From JBJXGE01 sp046154185 (GTDB taxonomy: Bacteria > Planctomycetota > UBA8108 > UBA1146 > JAJFFE01), in assembly GCA_046154185.1 (NCBI GenBank), contig JBJXGE010000079.1:33082-97081 (forward strand): a stretch of 64,000 nucleotides of DNA, given 5' to 3'. Under the pieces are notes generated by a model. That model searched no databases and had not been told where the DNA came from. It saw only the letters and a program-made list of their open reading frames with translations. Shown here piece by piece: positions 34,125 to 42,907 of this stretch (position 1 is its first letter; the number at the start of each line of letters is the position of its first letter). The translations under genes were made by a program, and so were the position numbers.

Positions 34125-34855
34125 TGGCAAAGATTCACGTCGTCAAAGAGAGCGAGCACCTGTCGAGCATCGCCGCGCAGTTCGGCTTTGCCGACTTCTT
34201 GCTGATTTGGAATCATCCTGACAACGCCGGATTGCGCGCGCTGCGCGACGATCCTCACGTACTTGCGCCGGGCGACAAGGTGTTTATTCCGGATCGTGTC
34301 GATGGTGTCCAGGCGGCCGAGACGACCCAGATCAACTCCTTTGAAGTCGATGCGTCGTCGCTCTTTTTGCGTGTGAAAGTGCACGACCTCGGCAACGTAC
34401 CGATCGCCGACGCCGATTGCGTATTGCGAATCGAGTTCGAGAGTGAGCCCAAGCAGAGTAAGACCGATAAGAGTGGTTTCGTGCTCGAAGAGATCCGCAA
34501 GACGACCGCGAACGTCGAGCTGTTGATTGATCACAAACTGCCCGCGCTCAAGAAAGGCGATGCGGAGCGCACCGAACAGCTCAAGTACGATTTGCGCGTC
34601 GGTGGCCTCAATCCGGAATCACAACTCTCGGGGCAACAGGCGCGCTTGAACAACATGAGTTACTTCGCTGGGTTCACCACGGACGATCTCGAACAGATGC
34701 AATGGGCGATCGAGGAGTTTCAGTGTGATCATATGAACGCGAAACCGGTGAAGAAGACGCCCATCATTCTGCCGGAATCCGACGACCCGACCGCCAACAC
34801 AGGAGTTCAGGATGCGCCGACGCAGAAGAAAATCCGGGAGCTGCACGGTAGCTGA
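34124..34855 (+). CDS. LysM-domain protein, T6SS-associated type
   Basis: A 243-residue protein. The first 65 residues are a LysM-like module: HVVKESEHLSSIAAQFGFAD, then FLLIWNHPDN and HVLAPGDKVFIPD. After it comes a beta domain (LFLRVKVHDLGNVPIADADC) and a C-terminal peptidoglycan-binding-like helical part with DDLEQMQWAIEEFQCDHM. This arrangement is frequent next to VgrG or PAAR genes of type VI systems, but no such gene is present here. There is no signal peptide, consistent with delivery by a contractile machine rather than Sec. ATG 34124 overlaps the preceding stop. Confidence 0.8.
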   Translation: MAKIHVVKESEHLSSIAAQFGFADFLLIWNHPDNAGLRALRDDPHVLAPGDKVFIPDRVDGVQAAETTQINSFEVDASSLFLRVKVHDLGNVPIADADCVLRIEFESEPKQSKTDKSGFVLEEIRKTTANVELLIDHKLPALKKGDAERTEQLKYDLRVGGLNPESQLSGQQARLNNMSYFAGFTTDDLEQMQWAIEEFQCDHMNAKPVKKTPIILPESDDPTANTGVQDAPTQKKIRELHGS

Positions 34856-35468
34856 GCCGAGCGGCCAGCCGAAGCGAATTGCCAGGAGGCGGGCTTTGCG
34901 CGGGACCATCGCAACGACGCTCGGCACTTTGAGATGCCTTGCGCGGCCGACGCTAAATCTCATTGGGCGAAACACTAGCCGCATTCGGTCGCAACAGTCG
35001 ACGTCGACAATTCGCGGGGCAGTTCCGTGACGGGGCGTGCGTCGCGGACAAAACCGTTCGCTCGGCGCCGGTCGAAGTGCTGCCAAAACTATTTTTGGTC
35101 ATTGATAGACAAGTCCCGATGACAGCCCGTAATCTTCTCTACTAGTCGTTCTGGGCAAGCGCTCCTCCGCGCGCGGAAATTTGGAAGTGCACGAGCGGCG
35201 ACTCGTCGCGTCGGGATTCGCATCGGGCTCTTTGCACCAAGTGCCCTGTGGTGGTTTGCCGTGCAAGTGGGTAGGCATCGCATTCTCCACCTGCGTACCG
35301 CGCGGCGAATCGATGGAGTTGATCACCGCAGCCGGAACGAGCGCGGTTGTCTAGTCCGCGTCCGGAAGACCTCTTCGTCGGAGGTCCTCGCGAATCGCAG
35401 AGAGATTGAAATTCGCGTCGGACAGATCTAGTGCGGGTGGAGCTTGAGGAACACTTTTAGGAGGCAGC
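34856..35468. other. long intergenic region upstream of exoprotein gene
   Basis: A 613-bp region without a credible gene. It contains CCAAAA-CTATT-TTTGG near 35084, a GACCTC/GAGGTC hairpin around 35370-35390, and AGGAGG right before the gene at 35469. Length and lower GC suggest an extended regulatory leader, but I see no known riboswitch. Confidence 0.45.
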
Positions 35469-38315
35469 ATGGCGCGATTTCGACTGGCGTTTGCGGCTCT
35501 TGCATTCATTTCGTTGACAGGAGCCACGACGGCTTTTAGTCAAAACTTTCAGCGGTTGCACCAGACAAATGCTACTGGGATGCGGCCGCTGGTTTCCACT
35601 GGCAACGTGTTGACGGTCGGCGCTGGCGGTTCGGGCCCCTTCGGTCCGGGCGCGGGCGCGATTCTGTATTGCCCGTCGGAGGCAGATGACGTGGCTTACC
35701 GCGACGCCATCTCCATGGCGGCCGGCGGCGTCACGGTCGACTACTTCGACACCCGCGTGGCGACTCCGGACATCGGTGTCCTCGCAGGCTACAGCGCCGT
35801 GTACACTTGGGCGAACTTCGCGTACTTCGATAACGTCGGGTTCGGCGACGTATTGGCAACTTACGCCGACGGCGGCGGCCAAGTCATTCTCGGCGCTTTC
35901 TGCACATTCACGCAGGGCAACTCGCTGTCGGGTCTCATCATGACTGACGCCTACTGTCCAGTCGTTTCGCCGGCGGGCAACAACCACTTCTCGATGTCCC
36001 CCTACGCGCTCGATGGCGCCAGCTGCATTCACGCCGCGCCGTGGAGCATTACGAACTACGACTGTACCTACCGCGACTTCCTGGTACTGCAGGGTGCCGG
36101 CGTGCAAGACGGTTCCTATATGGATGGCGAAATTGCGCATGCGTTTCGTCCCGACTTCGCAGTTGTGTACTCGAACGGCGCCGGCGCCTTTCAACTGGGC
36201 TGCCCAGGTGAGTGGCCGCAACTCATCGCCAACATCACGACGTGTTTCAGCACGCCGCCAGTTTGCGCCGCCGTGCAAAGTTTGACGGCGACTTCGGACT
36301 GCACGACGAACAATGTGAACCTGGCTTGGACGAACGGCGAGGTCTACGTTTCGATCGAGATCGAACGCGGCGGCACGTTGATAGCGACGATTCCCGGAGC
36401 CTCCACTTCCTTTACCGATCTCGCGGTGCCCGGTGGTACGACTTATATCTACCGGGTGCGCGGCGTTTGCGCCGCTGGTCCCGCGTTTCCGATCAGCCGC
36501 TTGATCCAACACTGCTTCACCGGTCCGCGCATGCTGTACTGTCCGTCCGAAAGTGACGACGCTGCGTACCGCAACGCGATCATGAACGTGACCGGTGGCT
36601 TAGTCGACTACTTCGACGCGCGCAACGCTTCACCGGACGCGACGCTGCTCGCCGACTACGACGTGGTTTACACGTGGGCGAACTTCGCGTATTTCAACAA
36701 CGTCGAGATGGGCGACAACCTCGCGAACTTCGTTGACGCGGGTGGCAAAGTGATTCTGGGTGCGTTCTGCACCTACACGCAGGGCAACTCCCTGGCCGGC
36801 AACATCATGACGGACTTCTACAGTCCCGTGACTTCGCCGAGCGGCGCCAACCATTTCAACCCGAGCAACTACGTTGGCGACGGCACGGAGTGCATCCACA
36901 CGACGCCGATTGCGATTACCACCTACGAATGCTTTTTCCGCGACTTCCTGACGCTGCAGGGTCTCGGGCTGCAGGACGGCAGCTATGCGGATGGCGAGAT
37001 CGCCCACGCATACCGCGATGACTATGCCGTCATGTACTCGAACGGCTGCGGCGCGTCCCAACTCGGCTGTTCTGGTCAGTGGGCGGAAGTCATCGGGAAC
37101 GCTGCGCTCTGTCCGATCATCATTCCGCTTTGTCCGACTGTTTACGCCATCAGCTGCACAGCCGATTGTGCCGGCCTCGTGACGCTGAACTGGACGAACA
37201 ACTCCGTCTACACTTCGATCATCATCCGCCGCAACGGAACGACGATCGCGACGCTGCCGGGCGCCTCGACATCGTTCAACGATACACCTCCTGGACCCGG
37301 CTCATACATCTACACGATCGCGCCGATTTGCGCCGCCGGTCCGGGTACGGAGCGCAACTGCACAGCCGGCGTCTCGGGTCCCGGTATCGTGTTTATCTGG
37401 GCCGCCGAGTCCGCGGCGCAGATCGATAGCGTCGGGGCGCTCGCGCAAGCGCTCGACACTGCCGGCATCGAGTTCATCGAGGTCTCGACCTTGAATGCCG
37501 TCGCGTGCATGGACAGCTCGAACGTGCTCTTCTGCATGCTCGGAACCTTCCCGTCGAACCATCAATTGAGCATCGCGGAAGGCCAGATCCTGAAGGATCG
37601 GATCCAAGCCGGAGTGGCTGTTTACGTCGAGGGTGGCGACACGTGGGGCTTCGATGCGCCGTCTCCATTCGATGACGTCGACGGAATCGACGAGTCGAGC
37701 TCGCAAGACGGCGACGATAGCCTGTTGTCGTTGATCGGCTCGGACTACGCCGGCGCGCTCTTTGGCGGCATGTTGGACTTCTACAACGAGGACCAATTTG
37801 GCTTCGAGTTCACCGACCAATTGGCGTTGAGTTCGTTCGACATGGCCGGCCCGAACTCCGGCGTGACGTGGCAGAACAATCCGCTGGGTTACAACGTCGG
37901 CGTTTTCTACGACACCGACGCTCCCAACGGCAAAGTAATGTGCCAGTCGTGGGAATTCGGCGGCTGGGGGGGCGACCAAGATGATCTGCTCGATCGCATC
38001 TTGGCGGCGCTGAACTACGGTGGTCCGGGTCCGGGCGGCGAGTTCCGTCGCGCGGATACCAACAGCGACCTCGTGTTCAACATCGCGGACGCAGTGTTCC
38101 TCTTGAGCGCACTGTTCGTGCCGGGTTCGCCGGCCGCGGCGTGCCAGGATTCGGCCGATGTCAACGACGACGGCGTCGTGAATATCGCCGACGCAGTGTT
38201 CGCGCTGAGCGCGTTGTTCGTGCCCGGCTCACCGTCTCCGCCCGCGCCGTTCCCGGCCTGCGGCTCGGACGGCACTGCCGACACGCTGACGTGCGTCACG
38301 CCGAACTGCCCGTAA
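35469..38315 (+). CDS. secreted protein with duplicated domain and dockerin-like tail
   Basis: A 948-residue exoprotein. It has a signal peptide (FRLAFAALAFISLTGATTAF). A domain of about 190 residues occurs twice (about 62-255 and 355-545): YCPSEADDVAYRDAI with YTWANFAYFDNVGFGD, and YCPSESDDAAYRNAI with YTWANFAYFNNVEMGD. Each copy keeps LGAFCTxTQGNSL and DGEIAHA. A more distant third copy lies near 640-860. Between them are beta-sandwich linkers (IEIERGGTLIATIPGASTSF) like those of the subtilase at 57181. The tail has two dockerin-like units (FNIADAVFLLSALFVPGSP, VNIADAVFALSALFVPGSP) and ends LTCVTPNCP. The repeated fold may be a Rossmann- or amidotransferase-like glycan or protein binder; no catalytic residues are evident. 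AGGAGG supports ATG 35469. Confidence 0.86.
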   Translation: MARFRLAFAALAFISLTGATTAFSQNFQRLHQTNATGMRPLVSTGNVLTVGAGGSGPFGPGAGAILYCPSEADDVAYRDAISMAAGGVTVDYFDTRVATPDIGVLAGYSAVYTWANFAYFDNVGFGDVLATYADGGGQVILGAFCTFTQGNSLSGLIMTDAYCPVVSPAGNNHFSMSPYALDGASCIHAAPWSITNYDCTYRDFLVLQGAGVQDGSYMDGEIAHAFRPDFAVVYSNGAGAFQLGCPGEWPQLIANITTCFSTPPVCAAVQSLTATSDCTTNNVNLAWTNGEVYVSIEIERGGTLIATIPGASTSFTDLAVPGGTTYIYRVRGVCAAGPAFPISRLIQHCFTGPRMLYCPSESDDAAYRNAIMNVTGGLVDYFDARNASPDATLLADYDVVYTWANFAYFNNVEMGDNLANFVDAGGKVILGAFCTYTQGNSLAGNIMTDFYSPVTSPSGANHFNPSNYVGDGTECIHTTPIAITTYECFFRDFLTLQGLGLQDGSYADGEIAHAYRDDYAVMYSNGCGASQLGCSGQWAEVIGNAALCPIIIPLCPTVYAISCTADCAGLVTLNWTNNSVYTSIIIRRNGTTIATLPGASTSFNDTPPGPGSYIYTIAPICAAGPGTERNCTAGVSGPGIVFIWAAESAAQIDSVGALAQALDTAGIEFIEVSTLNAVACMDSSNVLFCMLGTFPSNHQLSIAEGQILKDRIQAGVAVYVEGGDTWGFDAPSPFDDVDGIDESSSQDGDDSLLSLIGSDYAGALFGGMLDFYNEDQFGFEFTDQLALSSFDMAGPNSGVTWQNNPLGYNVGVFYDTDAPNGKVMCQSWEFGGWGGDQDDLLDRILAALNYGGPGPGGEFRRADTNSDLVFNIADAVFLLSALFVPGSPAAACQDSADVNDDGVVNIADAVFALSALFVPGSPSPPAPFPACGSDGTADTLTCVTPNCP

Positions 38316-38344
38316 TCTTCGTTCTGAAGCTTCGGCATTAGGCC

Positions 38345-38395
38345 GCACCGGGGTAGGCGCTTCATGGCGCCGACCCCGGTGCTTTCTTATTTTTA
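38345..38395 (+). terminator. intrinsic terminator of the 35469 gene
   Basis: A perfect outer stem GCACCGGGGT/ACCCCGGTGC with an inner GGCGC/GCGCC hairpin is followed by TTTCTTATTTTT. It lies 30 bases after the stop codon. Confidence 0.9.
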
Positions 38396-38518
38396 CTGAA
38401 CCTCGTGTCGACACCTTCGCACTTTGGAATCGTCCGAGATAACTGCCCGTGCGCGGCCCGCCGTTTCAGAATAAGCTCCGCGCCCTGAGCTACGCTCCGC
38501 GCCCGACGAAGGCTGTGC

Positions 38519-40318
38519 ATGGCGAACGCGATTTTCATCATCGATATAGGTCCTGACGGAGTCGTCGCGACGCATCCGCGTCTCTTGGAGCTACCGCTCA
38601 AAGTGGCGCCGGTCGCGGACGGCGATAAGGAGGAGAAGTTCAATCTCATCCGTGCGCAGCTCATCGCGATCGGCTGCATGATGCTGCCCGGCGCCACCGG
38701 CTTCGAGTTCGATTCGTCGCTTGTGAGCCCCGGCGCGGAGAAAAAACTGACGGCGTTCGCAGAGCTCATGGCGGCGCTCAAGCAACAAGACAATCAAGAT
38801 CCCAAGCGATTCCCGCCGAGTTCGATTTTCGGGCACGCCGATCCCACCGGGCAGCCGGCGTACAACCGACTCCTCTCGGGGCGGCGCGCGATGGCGGTCT
38901 ATGGCCTCCTCACGCGCAACGAGAAGATTTGGGACTTCCTGTTTTTCAATCCGCACGGCGGTGATCAATGGGGCTTCAAGGCGATTCAGATGATGCTGTC
39001 GATCCCGCTCAAGAACGAGGATCGCCCCGATGCTCCGCCCGAGCCGCCACCGTTTTTTGTCGGACCCATCGACGGCAAGAAAACGAAGGAAGTGACCGAC
39101 GCGATCAAAGCGTACCAGCGCTCACGCAACTTGCCGGAGACCGGCTTCCACAACGACGGCACGCGCCATCGCCTCTATCGCGAATACATGGATACGCTCT
39201 GTCACGACAAGAGCGGCAAGCCGTTCAAGCTGGCGCCGACCGATTTCCTCGCGCGCGGCAAAGACAAGGCGCCTGGCGCGGGCGGCCTCGCCGGATTGCG
39301 CGGCGATGTGCAAGGCTGCGGCGAATTCAACCCGATCGTGATCTTGTCCGACGGCAAGCTGAATGAGTTCGAAAAGGGCCCCGACAAAAAAGCCGGCAAG
39401 GCGGCGCGCGACGAGGCGTATCACGAAGATCGCCGCGTCTTACTCTACGTCTTCAAGCACGGCTCCGAGATCGATCCGAAGAAGAGTTGGCCGTGTCCGA
39501 GCGCGCTGAGTCAGGACATCGCGCCCTGCAAGTTGCGCTTTTGGTCGGACGCCGAAAAAACGCGCCTCAAGCCGGACCCCGTGCTGACGAAACGCTTTCG
39601 CCCGCGTGGCGGCAAGAACGAGGAGTCTTCCGACGAGATTGTCACGCGCAATACGCTCGGTTGCCGGTTTTATCACGCGTTCGCGTTTCAATCGCCGTGC
39701 GAAGCGGGCGTGCGTTTGTGGATCATCCGCTTTCGGCGCGACGGATTTAACGGCAAACCGCAGCCGCTCAAGAATCGCCGGTACGTCTTGTTCGCCGGCT
39801 CGGCGAGCTTTGCGCCCGTGATTCGCGGCACGCTCACGGATCAAGGCGAGCTGCGCATCCCCGTCATGGACGAAAAAACGCTCATGACGCTCAAGCTCGA
39901 TGCGTTTGGCCCGGAGACCGACCTCAAGGAAGTGACATCGAACGACGCCAACGGCGACGAGAACAACGTCGCAGCCGGCGACCCGCCGCCGAAGCCGGAT
40001 CCGAGCGGCGACACCGACCAGTTCAAGGACGAAGACAAGTTTCTGGTGCTGACGCTCGACGCCGGCGCGCTCAAAGACATGAGCGATGCGTTCGGCGACT
40101 TGCCGGCCGATCAGCGCCTCTACAACTTGGGCTTCGGACAGAACGCGCCCGAGAAATTCACCGACGAAGAGCGACGTGTCGCGGTGCAGAGCTACCGGCG
40201 TTCGCGAAAAGATCGCGGTCTGACCGACGGCGATGTCGCGGACGAGAAAACCAAAGAGACGCTCGTGCAAGAGCACGAGATCGAAGGCGCACCTGAATTC
40301 GAAGCGCCGGACGAGTAA
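38519..40318 (+). CDS. OmpA-like/peptidoglycan-binding protein, candidate T6SS-type effector or cargo
   Basis: A 599-residue protein without a signal peptide. Around residues 60-125 there is an OmpA-C-like motif: FEFDSSLVSPGAEKKLTAFA, then IFGHADPTGQPAYNRLLSGR. This binds peptidoglycan in family members. A helical segment with EVTDAIKAYQRSRNLPETG resembles PG_binding_1. The rest, with many Lys/Asp/Pro loops and CPSALSQDIAPCKLRFW, is unrecognised, and it ends in a short acidic tail. The same helical unit recurs near the C-terminus (FTDEERRVAVQSYRRSRK). Non-Sec OmpA-like proteins of this sort are found near type VI loci. It is followed eight bases later by a 775-residue gene, so the two probably work together. 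Confidence 0.72.
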   Translation: MANAIFIIDIGPDGVVATHPRLLELPLKVAPVADGDKEEKFNLIRAQLIAIGCMMLPGATGFEFDSSLVSPGAEKKLTAFAELMAALKQQDNQDPKRFPPSSIFGHADPTGQPAYNRLLSGRRAMAVYGLLTRNEKIWDFLFFNPHGGDQWGFKAIQMMLSIPLKNEDRPDAPPEPPPFFVGPIDGKKTKEVTDAIKAYQRSRNLPETGFHNDGTRHRLYREYMDTLCHDKSGKPFKLAPTDFLARGKDKAPGAGGLAGLRGDVQGCGEFNPIVILSDGKLNEFEKGPDKKAGKAARDEAYHEDRRVLLYVFKHGSEIDPKKSWPCPSALSQDIAPCKLRFWSDAEKTRLKPDPVLTKRFRPRGGKNEESSDEIVTRNTLGCRFYHAFAFQSPCEAGVRLWIIRFRRDGFNGKPQPLKNRRYVLFAGSASFAPVIRGTLTDQGELRIPVMDEKTLMTLKLDAFGPETDLKEVTSNDANGDENNVAAGDPPPKPDPSGDTDQFKDEDKFLVLTLDAGALKDMSDAFGDLPADQRLYNLGFGQNAPEKFTDEERRVAVQSYRRSRKDRGLTDGDVADEKTKETLVQEHEIEGAPEFEAPDE

Positions 40319-40325
40319 AGAGACG

Positions 40326-42653
40326 ATGGCCGACGAAGTCAAACCGCTGAACCGCGACAAGCCGTTTCAACGCATTAACAACGAGGCGTTTATCGTCAAG
40401 GCGTCGCCCGATGCGCTCGGCCGTGAGTGCGGTTGTCACGTGCCGGAGGAGTTCGACGAGTTCGACAAAGAGTTTCTCGAGTTCATCACTGACAAGATTC
40501 CGGCGGTGCGAGTCATCCGCGACGTGATCGAAGTAATGCGGAAGATCGCCCGCGCGGTCGCGACGGCGGCGCGCATCGCCGCGATTGTCACGGCGATCAT
40601 CGGATTTATCTCGCTCATGTTCGGTGGGCCGGCGACGCCGCCGGGCATCTTGGCAGCGGCCGCGGCGGTGGCGGCGGCGGCAGCGATCACCGCCGCCATC
40701 ATCAAAGCGATCGACGACGTGATCGAAATCATCTCGGATGTGCTCAAGACTTTCTTTGGCATCCTCGGGCGCCGCATTTTGAAGCGCGCGATCCGCGTGT
40801 TTCCGCAGTGGGTGCCGGTCTTGCGCCGCGCGTCGAGCGCACGCATCACGGTGGATCAGATCGTCGAAATCGAAGGCGTCTGCACACGGAGCTACGGCAA
40901 TCCCGTCGACGTGCCGTTCATCAATTGGCACTTTTGGTTCAACTGGAGCTGTCACATTCAGCCCGAGCCGCGCTACAGCCGCGTCGCCGCGCCAGTGTCT
41001 AATCCGCCGGATGCGACCGACCTCGAAGCCGGTGAGCGGCCCATCGCGCGCGACGGCTCGGTCGAAGTGCAATGGGATCAAGGCGCCCTGTGGGCGAGCC
41101 AGCAGCCGTTTTTGGATGGTTTCCCGGAGCAGGGCATCGACGTCAACGACGCGCCGTTTTTCATCGACGACTGGTGTTGGCCGATGACCGGGAGCTTCGT
41201 TTGGGCGTCGGGCCGCTGGGTCTATGACTGTAGTCGCGCGAGTCGCGGCCGAGCGACGCTCATGTCGGCGATGATCAATCCGCCGCGCGCGATCGCGTCG
41301 GCGCGCTTTGAAGCCGTCGAGTTCGACGAAAACGGCCCCGGCGTCGCGGTGCCCGCGATTCAGTTCATGTTTTTCGCGTGTAAGCGCGGCGGCTATATGT
41401 CGTACGACACGATCAACGACGAGGACTACGAGTTCATTCTGGACTTGCCTCCCGTCGAGATGCGCTCGGAGCCGTATCCGATCGGGCACACACCGGACTT
41501 CCCGGCGAACACGATCTTTTTGCGGCCGCGCCTCCTTATGAAACTGCGTCCGCTCACGGGCGCGGGGAGCATCGCGATCGAGCCGATCGTCGAGTTGATT
41601 CGGCCCGACGATCCGAAGAAGGCGCCGACTCAGGCGCGCATCAAGATTCCGCTCAAGGCGGCGCCCAAGGCGGAGGCCGCCGGCTTCATACTTTCGCTCG
41701 GCTGGCACGACCCGGCGCGCGTCGAAGCGCAAAAAGTGAAACGCTGCCGCGTGCGTGTACTCAGTTTCGAGCCGAAGGTCGAACGCGATTCGCCGGCGAA
41801 GAAACTGCGCGAGATCTTCAAGAAAGAAGAAGATGGTCTCAAGGCCGAGATCAAGAAGCGTGTCGGCGACATCAAAATCATCGATCTAGACTTGGGGCCG
41901 CTCGGCAACGTCACGATCCGATTGAAGGATGTGCCGCTCCTCGGCGCGTTGATTCAGGATATGGTCGCGGCGGCGTTCACCGCATTCATCGACGGCCTCG
42001 TCGGATTATTGCCGGTCGAAAGCGAGGAGTGGCTCTTGCGCATCGGCGTGAACGGACGCTGGAAGACCCACTACTTCGATCCGGTCAGCCTCAAAGTCTT
42101 CGATTTCCGCAATCCCGCCGTCATCTCGCCCGAGCAGGCCGACAAGTTCATTTTTGATTTCAAACTCGCGCCGAACGACCAGCTGTTCGTGACGTCGTCC
42201 GGCATCGAGTTCGATCCGGTCGGCGATATGATGCGCGCCCCATTCGCAAAGCGCCTCTTGGAGCATCCGGATCGCGACAATTCCGCGATGCTGTGGCGCG
42301 AGATCGTGAGCCCGCATCCCGACGAGCAAGAGGCGAAGCGCATCCGGCGCGCCGCGGTCTTCCAGTATGTCTTCAAAGTCATGACGGACACGACGGCCGG
42401 CGGCATCAGCAAGATCGCGCTCGGCTTCGAGAATCAACCGCTCGGCATCCTCGACCCCGACCCAACGACCCGCGGCTTCACCCCGCAAAGTAACCCGATC
42501 GTGATCCGCGACAATTTCCCCGAGAGCACCATTCGCCGCACGACGCCCTTCGCCCGCGCCGCCGGCGAGCAAATGGTGCTGGTCGAAAAAGTCAGCACCG
42601 CGGACTACGTGTTGACGTACACCGTCGAGGTGAAGGGGCAGTTCGAGAGGTAG
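40326..42653 (+). CDS. hypothetical large protein with hydrophobic helices, partner of the OmpA-like gene
   Basis: A 775-residue protein I do not recognise. Residues about 60-125 carry two long Ala/Ile-rich hydrophobic helices separated by a Gly/Pro turn (RIAAIVTAIIGFISLMFGGP and AAAAAVAAAAAITAAIIKAI), a hairpin like those of pore-forming or membrane-inserting proteins. A Trp/Cys-rich beta part follows (INWHFWFNWSCHIQPEP), and the C-terminal half has a second amphipathic helix (LIQDMVAAAFTAFIDGLVGL). There is no signal peptide. AAAGAG precedes ATG 40326, just after the OmpA-like gene's stop. A membrane-targeted effector is possible; it could equally be a structural partner. Confidence 0.7.
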   Translation: MADEVKPLNRDKPFQRINNEAFIVKASPDALGRECGCHVPEEFDEFDKEFLEFITDKIPAVRVIRDVIEVMRKIARAVATAARIAAIVTAIIGFISLMFGGPATPPGILAAAAAVAAAAAITAAIIKAIDDVIEIISDVLKTFFGILGRRILKRAIRVFPQWVPVLRRASSARITVDQIVEIEGVCTRSYGNPVDVPFINWHFWFNWSCHIQPEPRYSRVAAPVSNPPDATDLEAGERPIARDGSVEVQWDQGALWASQQPFLDGFPEQGIDVNDAPFFIDDWCWPMTGSFVWASGRWVYDCSRASRGRATLMSAMINPPRAIASARFEAVEFDENGPGVAVPAIQFMFFACKRGGYMSYDTINDEDYEFILDLPPVEMRSEPYPIGHTPDFPANTIFLRPRLLMKLRPLTGAGSIAIEPIVELIRPDDPKKAPTQARIKIPLKAAPKAEAAGFILSLGWHDPARVEAQKVKRCRVRVLSFEPKVERDSPAKKLREIFKKEEDGLKAEIKKRVGDIKIIDLDLGPLGNVTIRLKDVPLLGALIQDMVAAAFTAFIDGLVGLLPVESEEWLLRIGVNGRWKTHYFDPVSLKVFDFRNPAVISPEQADKFIFDFKLAPNDQLFVTSSGIEFDPVGDMMRAPFAKRLLEHPDRDNSAMLWREIVSPHPDEQEAKRIRRAAVFQYVFKVMTDTTAGGISKIALGFENQPLGILDPDPTTRGFTPQSNPIVIRDNFPESTIRRTTPFARAAGEQMVLVEKVSTADYVLTYTVEVKGQFER

Positions 42654-42907
42654 GTGCCGGCGAGCTGGCGCGCGCGGTCCCTCACCGTCGCAGTCGCGGA
42701 TCGGACAAGGGCTCCAATTCAGTTCCTCCCAGTAAAGACACCGCTGAGCCGCGTCTCGTGGGAGGGGACTGTGATTCGCGCCCTGAAGCCGCAGCACACA
42801 AAAAGGAGTCCGAGGCTGGCGACGCTCTGCATCGCCCGCCTCGGCATTCAAACGAAACTGATAAAAGCATCGATCAGGGCAAACGCGTTACCGGTCGCCC
42901 CGCTGAC

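Noticed and set aside
40158..41732. 524-residue minus-strand frame
   Set aside because: Antisense of the 775-residue gene; Arg/Asp/His-rich noise.
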